Source: Chara braunii (Eukaryota > Streptophyta > Charophyceae > Charales > Characeae). Taken from it: 50,988 nt of DNA. The stretch is from the NCBI GenBank assembly GCA_003427395.1, contig BFEA01000107.1:2848422-2899409 (forward strand), read 5' to 3'. Positions 11,075 through 22,106 of this stretch are shown piece after piece. Both the position numbers and the translations under genes were made by a program. The notes beneath the pieces were generated by a model. The model made no database searches. It was not told the DNA's origin and was given only the letters and a program-made list of their open reading frames with translations. Each line of letters starts with the position of its first letter. Position 1 is the stretch's first letter.

Positions 11075-12852
11075 GGTGGATTCAGCACCTGCAGAAGTTG
11101 AATGCGGTAACCATCTGGGATGCTGGCTCGCTACCTCAGGCTGACTTATTAGCAGAATTGCACGCCAGTCGGAGCATTTACTCCCTAATAAATTTGTACT
11201 CAGGGTACGACCAGCTTCCATTGGATGTTCGGGACAGGCCATACACCGCTATGCACACCCCCGTAGGCCAGCTACAGATGCAAGTGACCCCTATGGGATT
11301 CACCAACGTGGTGGCCGAAGCGCAACGCAGGATGCTTGTCGTGGCTGGGGACATGTTCCCAGAAAAATGTGAGCCCTACATCGATGACAATCCGATCAAA
11401 GGCACGCAGGCGAAGGACGAGACGGAAGTCCAGCCGGGGAGCCGACGTTTTGTGTGGGACCACCTGCAGGACATCAAGGGCTTACTCCACCGGTTCCTAG
11501 TATACAACATTACGGCTAGTGGACCGAAGAGTATCCTAGCAGTACCGGAGGTAACTATATTAGGATTTCGTTGCGGTGTTTACGGCAAGAAGCCGGATCC
11601 GGCAAAAACCGACAAGATATCACAGTGGCCGACACCACTGCGCACGACGATGGAGGTAAGGGCATTCCTAGGCGTAGTCGACTTTTGGAGGATCTTCATT
11701 AAGAACTTTGCCAACATTGTTGAGCCTATCCGGGCTATGATCAGGGAAGAAGGAACTATGGATTGGACGGAGGAGCGAGAAGGGGCTGTCCAAAGGCTCA
11801 AGGACATATTGACATCTGAGACAGTCGCCATGTCCGCACCTTGTTTTAATGACGAAGTGGGACGACCCTTCATCTTAGAGACGGATGAGGGACCTTTGGC
11901 CGTAAGAGGTGTGTTGATTCAAAGGGATGAGGGAGGAAAAAAGAGGCTGATTAGGTTCGAAAGTAGAACCCTGAACTCCGCAGAACGGCGGTACTCGCAA
12001 TTCCAGAAGGAAGTCCTAGCCATCCTGCATTGCGCTAAGACCTTCCAGGCCTACCTATTTGGGAGGCGGTTCATCTTAAGGATCGATCCGACGAATGTCG
12101 CAGGGGCTCTAAAGAATTACAGGCCTATAGATCCGACGGTAGGGAGCTGGGTAGGATTCATCTGGCAGTTCGATTACAAAATCGAACGGATTGCTGGAAT
12201 CCGCAACAAGGCAGATGGGCTGAGTCGGGTTTGCATCACTCCCGAAGGGTTCGACGATGCAGAGCCCATAGACGCATTCCTCGAATACGAAGGAGGGACT
12301 CTCGCGGTGGGCACATCGGGAGAACTATTGATCCAGACTTTGGAGAAGAGGGCACCTGCCGTAGTAGCAGAACTTACAGAAGGACCAGTTACCACTCGAG
12401 GACGAAGAGAAGAAAATGACTCATGGGGACCGAAAGAGGAACTAATGGCAATGGCGGTCGAGGGAGGCCGAGAGGCAGTGATGAGCTTAGTGGAATCTTG
12501 GGAAAGGAAAGAGTTGCAATGGGTGGTAAACCAGATGCAGGAAGGAAAGGATGGGGGTCAGGAAGGGGAGGAGTTTCTCTATGTCCAATCATACGAAGGG
12601 CTCTTTCGGAAAATCGGATTGTTGTTGGTAGGAAACAAACAACCTACGAAAGTCAGTATTAAATCAAGAGAAGAAGTCGAAAGGTACGTCCTAAGGGGCG
12701 GGCATTTGTTCCGAAGGGAGGAAGGTGTTATGTCCAGAAGGGTTGTGTGCGGAAGGTCTAGGCAAGTAGATGTTATCCAGGCAATGCACGATGAGTTGGC
12801 TGGAGGTCATCGGTCATCCAAAGGAACACTTGCAAAGATGACGCCACTCTGA
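11041..12852 (+). pseudogene. pol: Element 1 reverse transcriptase-RNase H (long open frame, catalytic Asp lost)
   Basis: A 603-codon open frame. The RT blocks are TLRWIQHLQKLNAVT (residues 10-24), motif A SLINLYSGYDQ (48-58), TPMGFTN (83-89) and motif C YIDD (113-116). In motif A the metal-binding Asp is Asn51 (aat, 11191-11193); element 2 has Asp at the matching site. RNase H follows with ETDEGP, ERRYSQFQKEVLAIL and ILRID, which carry the usual D-E-D residues. The C-terminal ~200 codons run into the integrase zinc region (VLRGGHLFRREEG, then an HDELAGGH block). The frame ends at TGA 12850-12852. The block PGSRRFVWDHLQDIKGLL resembles Ty3 elements of basidiomycete type by memory, not by search. 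Confidence 0.8.
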
Positions 12853-13902
12853 TATTGGTCAGGCATGGCAGGCATGGTCGCTATATACTGCCAGACTTGC
12901 CTTATTTGCCAAGAACGAAGCTCGGTGCGGGTCTTCGAGCCGCTTAGACCAACGCGGGTGCTAGGGCCGGGACATCAGGTCCATCGCGACCTTGCGGTCA
13001 TGCCCGCATCAACGGATGGGTACAGGTATATCCTGGATGCGTGAGACAACCTGAGTAGGTTCGTAGAGGCAGTCGCCCTCAAGAAAAAGACAGGTAGGAG
13101 TGTGGCAGACTGGATAGAAGACTTCTACTTAAGACATCCGTTCATCAGAAGGTTTATAGCAGACAATGGGACGGAGTTTGTGAACCAAGAAGTATTGGGG
13201 ATGCTTAAGAGACTCTGCGTACCGATCAAACTCATCGAGTCGTATCACCCTGAGGCCAATGCACCTGTGGAAAGGGGGCACCGAACCTTGAAGAACACAA
13301 TGGCAAAGCTCGCAGCGGACCATCTGAGGAACTGACCTAGGTATCTTAAGCAGGCGGTCTTTACAAAGAATATGACCCCTAAAAGGACAACAGGATGTAT
13401 CTCGGCAGAGCTTTGGTACGGAAGACAGATCGGTTTTCCTGTGGAAGCCTTGGTACCTACCTGGAATAGGTTAGATGAGGATCAGCAAATGACCACTGAG
13501 GAGTTAATTGAGGCAAGATGTCAACAAATCCTTAAGAATGAGGAGGTAATGGAAGACATCGCCAACCAGGTACTAGACAGTAGAATAAGGGATAAAACAC
13601 GGTGAGACCAGGTTAAGAATGTCAGAAAGGAGTCACTTCAAGTGGGAGAGATGGTACTGCTAAGGAACTCGACACTAGAAAGTACTTGGTCGGGACAGCT
13701 GGGAAAGAGGTTCGAAGGCCTCTACCGGGTCGCCAAGCGGGTGGGACTAAACACCTTCGAACTGGAAGATTTGGATAGAACTGGGTTGAAAGGGCCCTTC
13801 CCGGGGCAACGATTGGTCATGTTTCTAAGTCGGGACCCAGTGGAACTATGGCTTCAGGAGGCCGAAGATAAGGAAACTGAGGAGTCACAAGCTAAAGACT
13901 GA
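12853..13902 (+). pseudogene. pol: Element 1 integrase, interrupted by TGA stops
   Basis: Continues the RT-RH frame. The zinc-binding HHCC region spans the 12850 stop (the H-x6-H half lies before it, CQTCLIC at about 12892 after it). The catalytic core has Asp at 12988-12990 (HRDLAVMP), Asp at 13162-13164 (FIADNGTEF) and Glu at 13270-13272 (NAPVERGH). Exactly 35 residues separate the last two, the classical D,D-35-E. In-frame TGA codons occur at 13042-13044, 13333-13335 and 13603-13605. By comparison with element 2, the last two replace Trp and the first replaces Arg (cga). The C-terminal module (VGEMVLLRN, then a GLYRVAKRVGLNTFELEDL stretch) corresponds to the GPF/Y region. No chromodomain is evident. 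Confidence 0.8.
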
Positions 13903-14261
13903 CCACAGCCTTGCCCGCACTATGGTTTGTCTCTGACCATGTTCATGGGACTGTCGTTTTTTTTTGGGCGCTCTGGCTTGGACTGACTGAGGTTGAAAGG
14001 CAGCGTGATTGGAAGTTTGCAATATCTGGCTTGCATTACAACGGGAAGGGATGTCTGGGGCATTGTACCATAGTTTTTTACGGGAAAAAAATGGGGTTAT
14101 CATAAACAACGCATTCGCATGTATAATAGGGGCATGCTGCGATGGAAGTTGGGAGCATTCTGGAAAAAAGGGGGGGAACTACCTACCAGACTGGGGGAAT
14201 GGGTGTATGAGGGGCTTTGCGGGTGTTGTTTTGTTATAATGGGTCTAAAAGAAAAGAGAAG

Positions 14262-15176
14262 ATGGAGTTCGGTGACGAAAATGACAGCGGGGCAATCAAC
14301 AGGCCTACCGGAGGGAAGGGAGCAGGACCAAGCCAAGGGAGGAGAGCGGCAAAGAGAAAGTTGAATATAGGACTCATTGGTGGCCCAGTGGTAGGCAGGG
14401 GAGGAAGGAAATGCTTGTGTAGGAAACCCTCACCCCTCCGCGAAGAAGAAGGTATAGAAATCTCGTCTGACAGTGAGAGAGGGAAGGAAAAGGCAGAAGT
14501 GGAAGAAGGAGGCAATGCAGAAATGGGAAATAAGGTTCAGATCTCTAACGAGGGAGGGGTCAACAGGGGCAAGCGATATGAGGCTTGGCATGAGGAAAGC
14601 GAGGGGGGACAAGACATGCGCGACGAATATGAGGAAGGTGAGGAAAGAAGGGAGAACCCGTTTGAAGGACGAAGCGGACACGACAGTTGCGAGGGGTATG
14701 GGACGGGGACAGAGATTCCTTTTACCTACGATCCAAAGAACCTTGCGGGTGAATATAGCCCCATACAGACAGAAGACGAGGAGGACAAGGAGAAAGATGT
14801 GCGAGAAGTCATAGAAATCAGCAACGGGGATGAGAGGGATGAGATCTTGAGGCCTAGGGAAGAAGGGCTGCCTTCGATGCACCAGCCGGACGACGGGGCT
14901 TTCAGATGGGAGGACGAGTTTGGGCCAATGCCCAGTCATTGGTTTCAGCAATGGACCAATGTGATCAGACACGAATGGATTATCAAGACTCGGGAACTCG
15001 CAAGGGCAGGAGTGGAAGCCACACCGCTGGATTTTTTTGACGAGGCAGAGTTACGGAAAATTGTGAGGATGAGAAGAGAAATCGAGACCTACAGCCTGGG
15101 GATTAGAAGGTCTGCCAAGGAACAGGGTGGACAAGGAGCTGGGCAAGACGAGGCGCAAGGCAGCAATAGGAACTAA
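14262..15176 (+). CDS. Element 1 3' accessory ORF: acidic, disordered protein of unknown function
   Basis: An open frame of 304 codons from the ATG at 14262; the frame stays open back to 14217, but the upstream residues look like read-through of non-coding DNA. It is very rich in Glu, Arg, Lys, Gly and Asp, with many EEGEER- and EDEEDKEKD-type stretches, so it is probably disordered up to about residue 215. The last ~90 residues are more ordered: FRWEDEFGPMPSHWFQQW, a Trp-rich block, then helical segments. No zinc knuckle, membrane helix or known domain seen. It sits ~360 bp after integrase on the same strand, the place where some plant Ty3 elements carry an envelope-like or accessory ORF. 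I see no similarity to element 2's 3' ORF. Confidence 0.55.
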   Translation: MEFGDENDSGAINRPTGGKGAGPSQGRRAAKRKLNIGLIGGPVVGRGGRKCLCRKPSPLREEEGIEISSDSERGKEKAEVEEGGNAEMGNKVQISNEGGVNRGKRYEAWHEESEGGQDMRDEYEEGEERRENPFEGRSGHDSCEGYGTGTEIPFTYDPKNLAGEYSPIQTEDEEDKEKDVREVIEISNGDERDEILRPREEGLPSMHQPDDGAFRWEDEFGPMPSHWFQQWTNVIRHEWIIKTRELARAGVEATPLDFFDEAELRKIVRMRREIETYSLGIRRSAKEQGGQGAGQDEAQGSNRN

Positions 15177-15909
15177 GTGTTGACTTAGCATTCAAAAGGA
15201 TCGCTGTTTTTCTGTCTGCTAGGACATGAGAATGTCGAGAACATGTACAGTATGGGTAAGCTTGCTAAGGGTGAAGTGAAAAGAGGGTCAGTTAAGGCTG
15301 TGTCACGATAAGATAGAAGATAATTTTTTTTTTAGGCTACCTTTTTTTATGAGTTACCTTGGATACATAAGACAAAGACATAAGATTTGGGATGAGACCA
15401 ATTGGGGGAGGGTGTATTGTGAACTCTCGATGGAATAAGGATTATGTTTTTTGAGAGGGGAAAACCTTGAGTACGGATTGACGAGCGAACCATGACATTG
15501 AATGATTGGTCGAGTACAAGAGAGGTTAGGGAACCTATGGGTTAAGGAGCGTGAAGAACACTTCTTCCCTAGGAGCCTAATCCAACTGAGTCATGAATGA
15601 GACTGAGAACAGTTGAAACCTGAGTGATCATGAAGAGTGAAAATGGAAAGGGCGCATTTGTCTTTTGTTATGGATGAATGGCCGGGTGAGCTAGTGCTTC
15701 TTGGGGACGCGAGTCCCAACTCGAGTGCTAGACGCTAAGTCGGATGTATGCATTGATAGTACATTACTGTGAGAAATGGAATGGATGGTACATTACTGTG
15801 AGAAATGGAAGAAAGAGAACAGCACGCAAAAGATGAGATGACCACCTTCTAACCTCCAAGACAGAAATGGGATCCGTAACCTCGAGGCCCACCCCCTCGG
15901 ACACTAACA

Positions 15910-16070
15910 TTGAGAATGAAAAGGAATGGCCCTAACCAGGCTGTTCGACTTGAGAATGGAAAGGAATGACCCTAACCAGGCTGTTCGACTTGAGAATGGA
16001 AAGGAATGACCCTAACCAGGCTGTTCGACTTGAGAATGGAAAAAAACGACCCTAACCAGGTTGTTCGGGA
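15910..16070. repeat. 40-bp tandem repeat, four copies
   Basis: Each unit starts ttgagaatgg and ends gctgttcgac, with an internal ccctaaccag. The second and third copies are identical by eye; the first and fourth carry small changes (the fourth has a run of six A). Period 40 bp is read from the start positions 15910, 15950, 15990 and 16030. Confidence 0.9.
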
Positions 16071-16189
16071 ATGGCCCCTAACAAGGGTCATTCCTTTTGA
16101 AATAGGCACCGGGGTCCCCTGCAAATTTGATTGAGAAAGGTTGATTGAGGATGAGCTGGAATGAGCAATAGAAGATGGAAAAGGCCGAT

Positions 16190-16665
16190 GAGTCGGTCAT
16201 TGAAATAGCCAATGGGATGAATTAGAGAGATGGAAAAGGCCGGAGGGTCNNNNNNNNNNNNNNNNNNNNNNNNNNNNNNNNNNNNNNNNNNNNNNNNNNN
16301 NNNNNNNNNNNNNNNNNNNNNNNNNNNNNNNNNNNNNNNNNNNNNNNNNNNNNNNNNNNNNNNNNNNNNNNNNNNNNNNNNNNNNNNNNNNNNNNNNNNN
16401 NNNNNNNNNNNNNNNNNNNNNNNNNNNNNNNNNNNNNNNNNNGTCATTGAAATAGCCAATGGGATGAATGAGAGAGATGGAAAAGGCCGATGGGTCGGTC
16501 ATTGAAATAGCCAATGGGATGAGAGAAATGAAAAAGGTCGGTGGGTCGGTCATTGAAATAACCAAAGGATGGATGAGAGAGGTGGAAAAGGCCGGTGGGT
16601 CGGTCGTTGAAACAGCCAATGAGTTGAATGGAGGAAATGGAAAAGGCCGGTGGGTCGGCCACTGA
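16190..16665. repeat. ~55-bp minisatellite, interrupted by an assembly gap
   Basis: Units begin gtcattgaaatagccaatgg and end aaggccgatgggtcg. Starts at 16196, 16443, 16498 and 16549 give periods of 55 then 51 bp, with further diverged copies to about 16665. The N gap sits inside the array, so the true copy number is unknown. Confidence 0.85.
16250..16442. other. assembly gap (193 N)
   Basis: An unbroken run of N inside the 55-bp minisatellite. ORFs that cross it are meaningless. Confidence 0.99.
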
Positions 16666-17939
16666 AAATTGTCAAGGGGGCGGGAGAAAGATGTGAATAA
16701 AAGAGGCGGAACCTTAAAGCCAAGAGGAGCAGGGACCGTTGGGACGGTCACAGAGATTGGGTGTTGAGGAATGAGAAAATAGAGGATTGAATGGGCGGAA
16801 GGGTCAGTCTTGAGAAATGACTATTGAGAGAATGACCGCTTGACCGTCCAAATGGGTGGCCTTGCTGGTGAGAGGCTGTCGGACGAGCCATCAGAATCAG
16901 TCTTGGAAATAGCATTGGATTGAATGATTGAGGATTGAATATTGCATTGCATAGGCAGGGGACCCTAGGCAACTTGAAATAGACTTGGAAATAGCATTGA
17001 AATGAATTTTCTCTTTTTCTAGTCCTTGGCCTTAGCAGGAGGGGGATACCGATGCTCGCACCGCGACCCCAAGATCTCTATCCTTGTAAGGGAAAAAGTC
17101 TCAGCGCGACCTGTTCCTCTTGTAAGGGGATGAGGGTTAAAGGACCAAGGCACCCACCACTTGGATCGGTGCGGGACGTCCGGAACTGACCCCGACAACG
17201 AGCTGTCGGGAAGTTCAAGTTGCGCCCCGTGTTGAACGCCTAAACGTCAAAGGGTGAGAGAACCAAATGGGCAAGAGAGCCATTCTTTTTCTAATTTCCT
17301 TTGTTCTCCCCAACCACACGCCATGCCGTTGAGGGGCGGCACGACCACTTGGAATGGACCGAGGCGGCTCGCGTTAAGTTGAGCAGCACTGTCCAGAGGG
17401 AGGAATTCGGCGTGGTACCGGGTGGAAGCCACAACCACCACGGGGCATTGACACCGCCCCGCCGGAGCATTACAACCGCTTCGGGACTTATTGCAAGGTC
17501 TTCGTAACTGCACTCGTGGACTAATTGAGAGCCCCAACTCTCTTGAAAGGAAGAGGCCGGATCCAGAAAATTACCACTCGGGAGGAACGATTCGCGAGGA
17601 AGTCCTTACGGCAAGGCGGGGTCCTGGGAGGCTTGGACTCGACCTACCTTCCAGATGTGAGGAGGTACCTCAGTAATGACGCCCGTCTCGTAAGCATCAA
17701 AAGGTCGGACGGAGTAAGGGGATGAGGTGAGTTATCAGCAGGGGGGGGACTGATCACCCTTCCTTTTTGGGGCTGATGGGCCGGCATCCGCCTACTCGTT
17801 GGTGGGCCAAAGGTTGCGTACCTCCGAGTGAGAACTAGTGGTGCGATGGGAACATCACATTTTGAGTGGGGGGAAGGAGTGTCATCTACCGAAGAAAAAA
17901 CGTGCAAAAGAGAAGGATACTATGAGCACAAGGATGAAT

Positions 17940-18170
17940 AATTAACGTTGCATAAGCTTAATAAAAAGTCTGAAAAAATGTCCAGAAGAGAAGAATGGAT
18001 GAGTAATTAACTTTGCGCAAGCTTGAGAAAAGGCCTGGCAAGATGTTCAGAAGAGAAATGGGTGAGAAATTGACGTTGCATGAGTTTGAAAAAAGGCTTG
18101 GCAAGCGACTTGTGTGATTGATTTGGCATAAGCTTGAAGATGAGCCGAGCAAGACGTCTGAAAAAGAAAA
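17940..18170. repeat. ~65-bp degenerate tandem repeat at the insertion site of element 2
   Basis: The block cataagctt, then a gaaaaggcctggcaagatgt-like run and a gaagagaaatgg-like run, recurs at 17951, 18016 and 18079, with a shorter copy at 18127. Periods are 65, 63 and 48 bp. Element 2 was inserted about 270 bp further on. Confidence 0.65.
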
Positions 18171-18433
18171 GACTCGTATGATGGACTATGTATGGATCTG
18201 AGAGAAAGACTGGCAGGCTGGAAAACAGATGAGTATTTAGAAAAAGGTCTGACAAGGTGTCTAAAAGAGAGATGCACAAGGGATGACCTGGGCAGCATGA
18301 ATGAAAAAGTTAAAAATAAGCAAGGAACAGGTAAGGACAAAGAGTGATATGAATGCAAAATTGGCAGGACCTGAGGAGAGTCGGGCGAAAGGACCCGGGG
18401 GAGATGCATGTGAATTTGGCAAGGCCTGAGCGT

Positions 18434-18438
18434 TGTCG
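18434..18438. repeat. candidate target-site duplication, left copy
   Basis: tgtcg immediately before the left LTR. The same five bases follow the right LTR at 43820-43824. Five bp is the usual Ty3/gypsy duplication length. The match requires the LTR to begin GTG and end CAG, one base outside the usual TG...CA. Confidence 0.65.
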
Positions 18439-19205
18439 GTGCGAATACCCTTACAAGGGTATCCGCCCTGGTCTTTGCAGACAACAGAAAGCAGTTAGGT
18501 TTAAAGTTTAAGTATGCCGCGCTAGGCACGGCCGCGTCCGTAATTTATGTTGACTAGATGGTTGACGAGAGTAAAAGAGTGAGTGGGCGCGCAAGCTTGA
18601 GCCGCACGTGATTTTCCCTTCCTTTTGGTTACACTAGCAGACGTGGCGCGGACATCGGTCGGCGCGCTCCATTATAACAATTGTTTTGTTTTGACTAACC
18701 TGGCTAACCTATTCGTGCTTTTCTCTGGTTCTGCGTGGAACGATGGATGAGTCAGTGAGTGAGTGTGGGCTTACGTGGCATCCAGATGATGGGACCTGAT
18801 GGATTCGGCCGGGTGAGGGTAGCCGCGGCACAGCCCGGAGGTTGGCGCGGCCTTTTTGTGGTCATGTGTGTGAGTATGGGCTAGGAAATGGCCTAGGGTG
18901 GCTTCTTTGGCCCCATAAGGCCGGGGGCTACCTATTTATTAGGTGAGTCAGGCGTGCTGGTACCAGGCTTGGGCCTAGCCCTATAGGTTATAGCATCGGA
19001 CTTGTACGGAGAAGGCGCAGGGATCGAGGCCAACAAGATGCGGCAAGGGAGCGGAGGAGCGTGGCGAAAAGGCTTGAGGGGTTGATGGGCCTATGGGACT
19101 ATCCCCCTCGCCTTTTGCTGCCGCGGGGCCAAGCGTGGGGCTGACGGGCAGGCTGAGAGGGGTGTTGTGGTCCCTGCCCGACTACCGCTCATTTTAATTT
19201 TTATT

Positions 19206-19223
19206 TATATATATATATATATA
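19206..19223. repeat. (TA)n microsatellite in left LTR
   Basis: About 9 TA units. The right-LTR copy has roughly 24 units at 37796-37843, which accounts for about 30 bp of the length difference between the LTRs. Confidence 0.95.
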
Positions 19224-22106
19224 CATTATTTCTAAGTTTATTTAGTTATTATTATTGTCGCGCCCGTATGTGGACGCGAAAACACAGCAGGGGGCACCGG
19301 CCGGCGCCAAGTCCTTCGGGACATCCGTCCGTGTTGGTGTTGTCCTTCGGGACATCCGCTAAAATTGGAACGACACAGAGAAGATTAGCATGGACCCTAC
19401 GCGAGAAGTGTTGTGCATGAGCAGGAAGTGAATCTGGCAACAATTTGTGCCAAAATACCAGCATTTGTGGGGCGACTGTGGGGCAGACCGCTGTAGGCAG
19501 CGCTGCCGGGTCGGGTAGCTGAGAAAGGGGGTCGGAGGAGTTACCGGGTCGCNTAGTAGTTCGGCCACGTCGAAAGGCTTAGCCTCTCTAGGGAAAAACT
19601 GTGGCTGTTGGGAGACTGGTCAGTCAGTGCGACTTCGGGATTAGCAGGGTCTGTCTGGAAAGGGCAACGTGTATAAGACGAAGGAAAGTCGGCGCGCTCT
19701 GGGCTTCTTCCCTTTTTTTTGCTCATTCTCTTTTGTCGCCATCTGTTAAGACCGGACGCGGTGGGAGTGGACGCTGCGTAGAGCTGCGCTAAGTATTAGG
19801 AGGGCAGGCATCAAGACGGGCGGAGCACAGGGTATCGGAGTTGACGAGGGAGAAGGGTGAATGGACCTGGACGGGGCTTCGGGCCGGGTGCGCGCACGGT
19901 AAGAGAGAGAGAAGGATAGAGGGAACGGGAAGGATGAGGCACGCTGGTCGGAAGCCAGGGGATACGGTCGGCGTTAGTACGGAGACGATGAGGGAAGGAA
20001 AAGTGTGGATAAATCTGGGCGACAAGTGGCGTTAAGTGCCTATCGGGTGAAATCTGGCAACCAGGAGAAGGCCTGATGCCAAGGCGGACAACGGGCAGCG
20101 CAGACGTAGCTGTAAACGGAAAGGCGGAGCACGGTGAAGGAGCGAATGAACCCGGCCCGTTTTCAGGGCCAGGTGCTTGTACGTTTGGAGATGACGGAGC
20201 CATAGGAGGAAGGAGCGAAGAAACTCTATCTCAACCGATTCCTAACGGAATCGGGTGGGGGAAGATGCCATTCTGGCGTTTCAGGATAGGGCGAAATAGA
20301 CTGTGGTGTTAGTTTTCGGTATCATTGAGTAGATTTTGAGGTGGGAAAGAGTATGGCTGCGTGAAAGTATGGCGGAGAGGAGAGGAAACGAATGTGCGTT
20401 GCTCGTTTCCGAGCCGGTTCGGACAAGGGAAGATTCATAAACGGNATGTTGGGATCGGGCGAGTTCAGTGGTAACAATAGAATTTGTGTTAAATTAGTGA
20501 GTTAGTAGTAAGTAAAGGATTGAACTGCGCGAGGGAGGGAGCATTTGGTAGTATGCATGTATTTGCCCGCCTTTCANCGGGAGATTCATTCGGGAGTTAC
20601 GTAGCACGATTCAAGGGAGTGGTGCTACGCCAGCTAGGGAGAAGGAGACAGAGGAGTCGGAGCCGCTTACCTGCAGGGGGGGGGACCTTGAAGGTGAGGA
20701 TGAATCCTACCGCTTTTCAGCGGGAGATTCATTCTTGATTTTCTTTTTTTTTGTACGAGTTCAGCACGGCCTTTTGCAGTAAATGAGCGTGCAGGGGGAG
20801 AGAGAGAGATGTCTCGCTACTGAAGAAGCGATTCTGTAATATGCCATTGGGATCTTGTGGTGATTGGCCAAGCACGGACCGAAGCCAACAACTGGGATAT
20901 GAGCATCCGTCGGGCCTCAGTACGTTGGGGGCCTTAAGTCTGTGAGTGCTTGCACGAAGGGGTCCGTATGCCTATCTGAGTGCTAGTCGGCTGAGTGTGT
21001 GTGTGAGCCGCAAGAACACTCGTTAGTTAAAGGGTCCGAGCCTGTCGATACGCATCTGTGGCTGTGGCATTGAAAGTTGCAGCGGAGAAGTGCCTGAGCA
21101 GCAAAGGAAAGAACGGCGGTGCATGGCTAACCTATTGGCAGAGTGATCCATCTGGTGGAATAGTTGACGGGCCAGGTTGGGAACTATTATGATCCTTGCC
21201 CCGCCATTACAGATTCGCATTATTCGAGAGGGATACTGGGCAGGGCGGGGGACTCTTAAGGCAAGGGGAGCTGTAGCGTGGGCTACGAGGCCTGCGGAGC
21301 ACGTTGGGGTTTTGCTGCAAACCGCGCAGCGGAGGAGCGGGGAACTGCAGAAAGGCCGAGGTTTGGGCGTCTATGGAGTGTTGTGCCCCTCAGGTGACTA
21401 AACCAAGACTGCTGATTGTCACAGCTGGTAAGCAGCCACGATTGGGGCGAGGTTTGGAGGGGTGATCGGATTGGACATAAAAGGAGAGTTATTACTGCGA
21501 TTTTGAGGAGCCATCAGGGGGATTGTGATCAGCAGTTCGGACTTGGATTTGACCAAGCTGATACATCGGCTACCATTGCGAGGCCCTCAGGAGCATCAAG
21601 ATTACGAGGCCCTCTCCAGCAAGTCTGAGTGCACCTCTCTTGGATCTAAGAGTCTCAAAACTTTCTACTTCTACCCTTCTTATTCTAAGTCTAGTCCCGT
21701 TCTGAGGGGAAGGCGGCAGGCGGGATTGCAACCCGTAGGACCGCATCAAGACTCTGTGGGGAGTCCACCCACCGATTGCGGGAGCTATGCCGGAGCCTAG
21801 GCGAGGTTCTGGAGGCAGGGAATTGACAGGTAATATTTGCGTTTCCCTCCATAAACCCTGATTATAACCCCTATTTGTATTACCTGATGCATCTCTGACT
21901 GAATATATAACGTGCAGCCTTACTTTATTTTCTGGTTTGACTTTCAGGACACTGAACAATACTAAGTAAGGAATGTCTGCTCAAGTCTCAGTTTCAACCT
22001 TTGTTGGTTATATGAAGTCGGACTGTTGAAAAGAACTGCATCTGGGGGAAAGCCAGGATGGGGGTATGACTTGCATGATGGTTGACGGGCCGTTAAGGCT
22101 GGGGAG

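Larger units (their letters stand above)
3309..15176 (+). mobile_element. Element 1: decayed Ty3/gypsy retrotransposon with accessory ORFs on both sides of gag-pol (minimal extent)
   Basis: In order on the + strand: four paralogous ORFs (A1-A4), gag with a CCHC knuckle, retropepsin, RT, RNase H, integrase with a D,D-35-E triad, and an acidic 3' ORF. The order PR-RT-RH-IN is that of Ty3/gypsy (Metaviridae). The coordinates cover coding remains only; no LTR, primer-binding site or polypurine tract was identified. Whether A1-A4 belong to this element is inferred from common orientation and the ~650-bp spacing to gag. Frameshifts, several stops and a substituted RT catalytic residue mean this copy is dead. 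A purine tract followed by tgtattgtgaactc near 15405 could mark a 3' LTR start, but no 5' match was seen. Confidence 0.75.
15177..18433. other. non-coding interval between the two retroelements
   Basis: No coding sequence recognised. It holds three minisatellites (40-, 55- and ~65-bp units, listed separately), an N gap, and a block near 17030-17650 with several cttgtaaggg-type words but no reading frame of note. Part of it may be the 3' untranslated region or LTR of element 1. A purine tract (gggggaggg) at 15402-15412 could be a polypurine tract. Confidence 0.55.

Noticed and set aside
12850-13605. Genetic code with TGA read as Trp, because four TGA codons interrupt element 1 integrase
   Set aside because: Element 2 in the same window has TAG at other Trp positions, element 1 also has TAA, TAG and frameshifts, and one TGA replaces Arg. 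Decay is the simpler explanation.
14430-14972. Minus-strand ORF of 180 codons with Phe/Leu-rich stretches resembling membrane helices
   Set aside because: Antisense to an acidic, purine-rich ORF, which automatically yields Phe/Leu/Ser-rich translation.
17247-17725. Overlapping ORFs near 17.2-17.7 kb as a small gene
   Set aside because: Short, overlapping on both strands, without motif or homologue in the window.
19252-20738. Several ORFs of 60-130 codons that occur identically in both LTRs
   Set aside because: Their identity reflects the copied assembly block and not conservation. They overlap in many frames, contain N, and have no domain.
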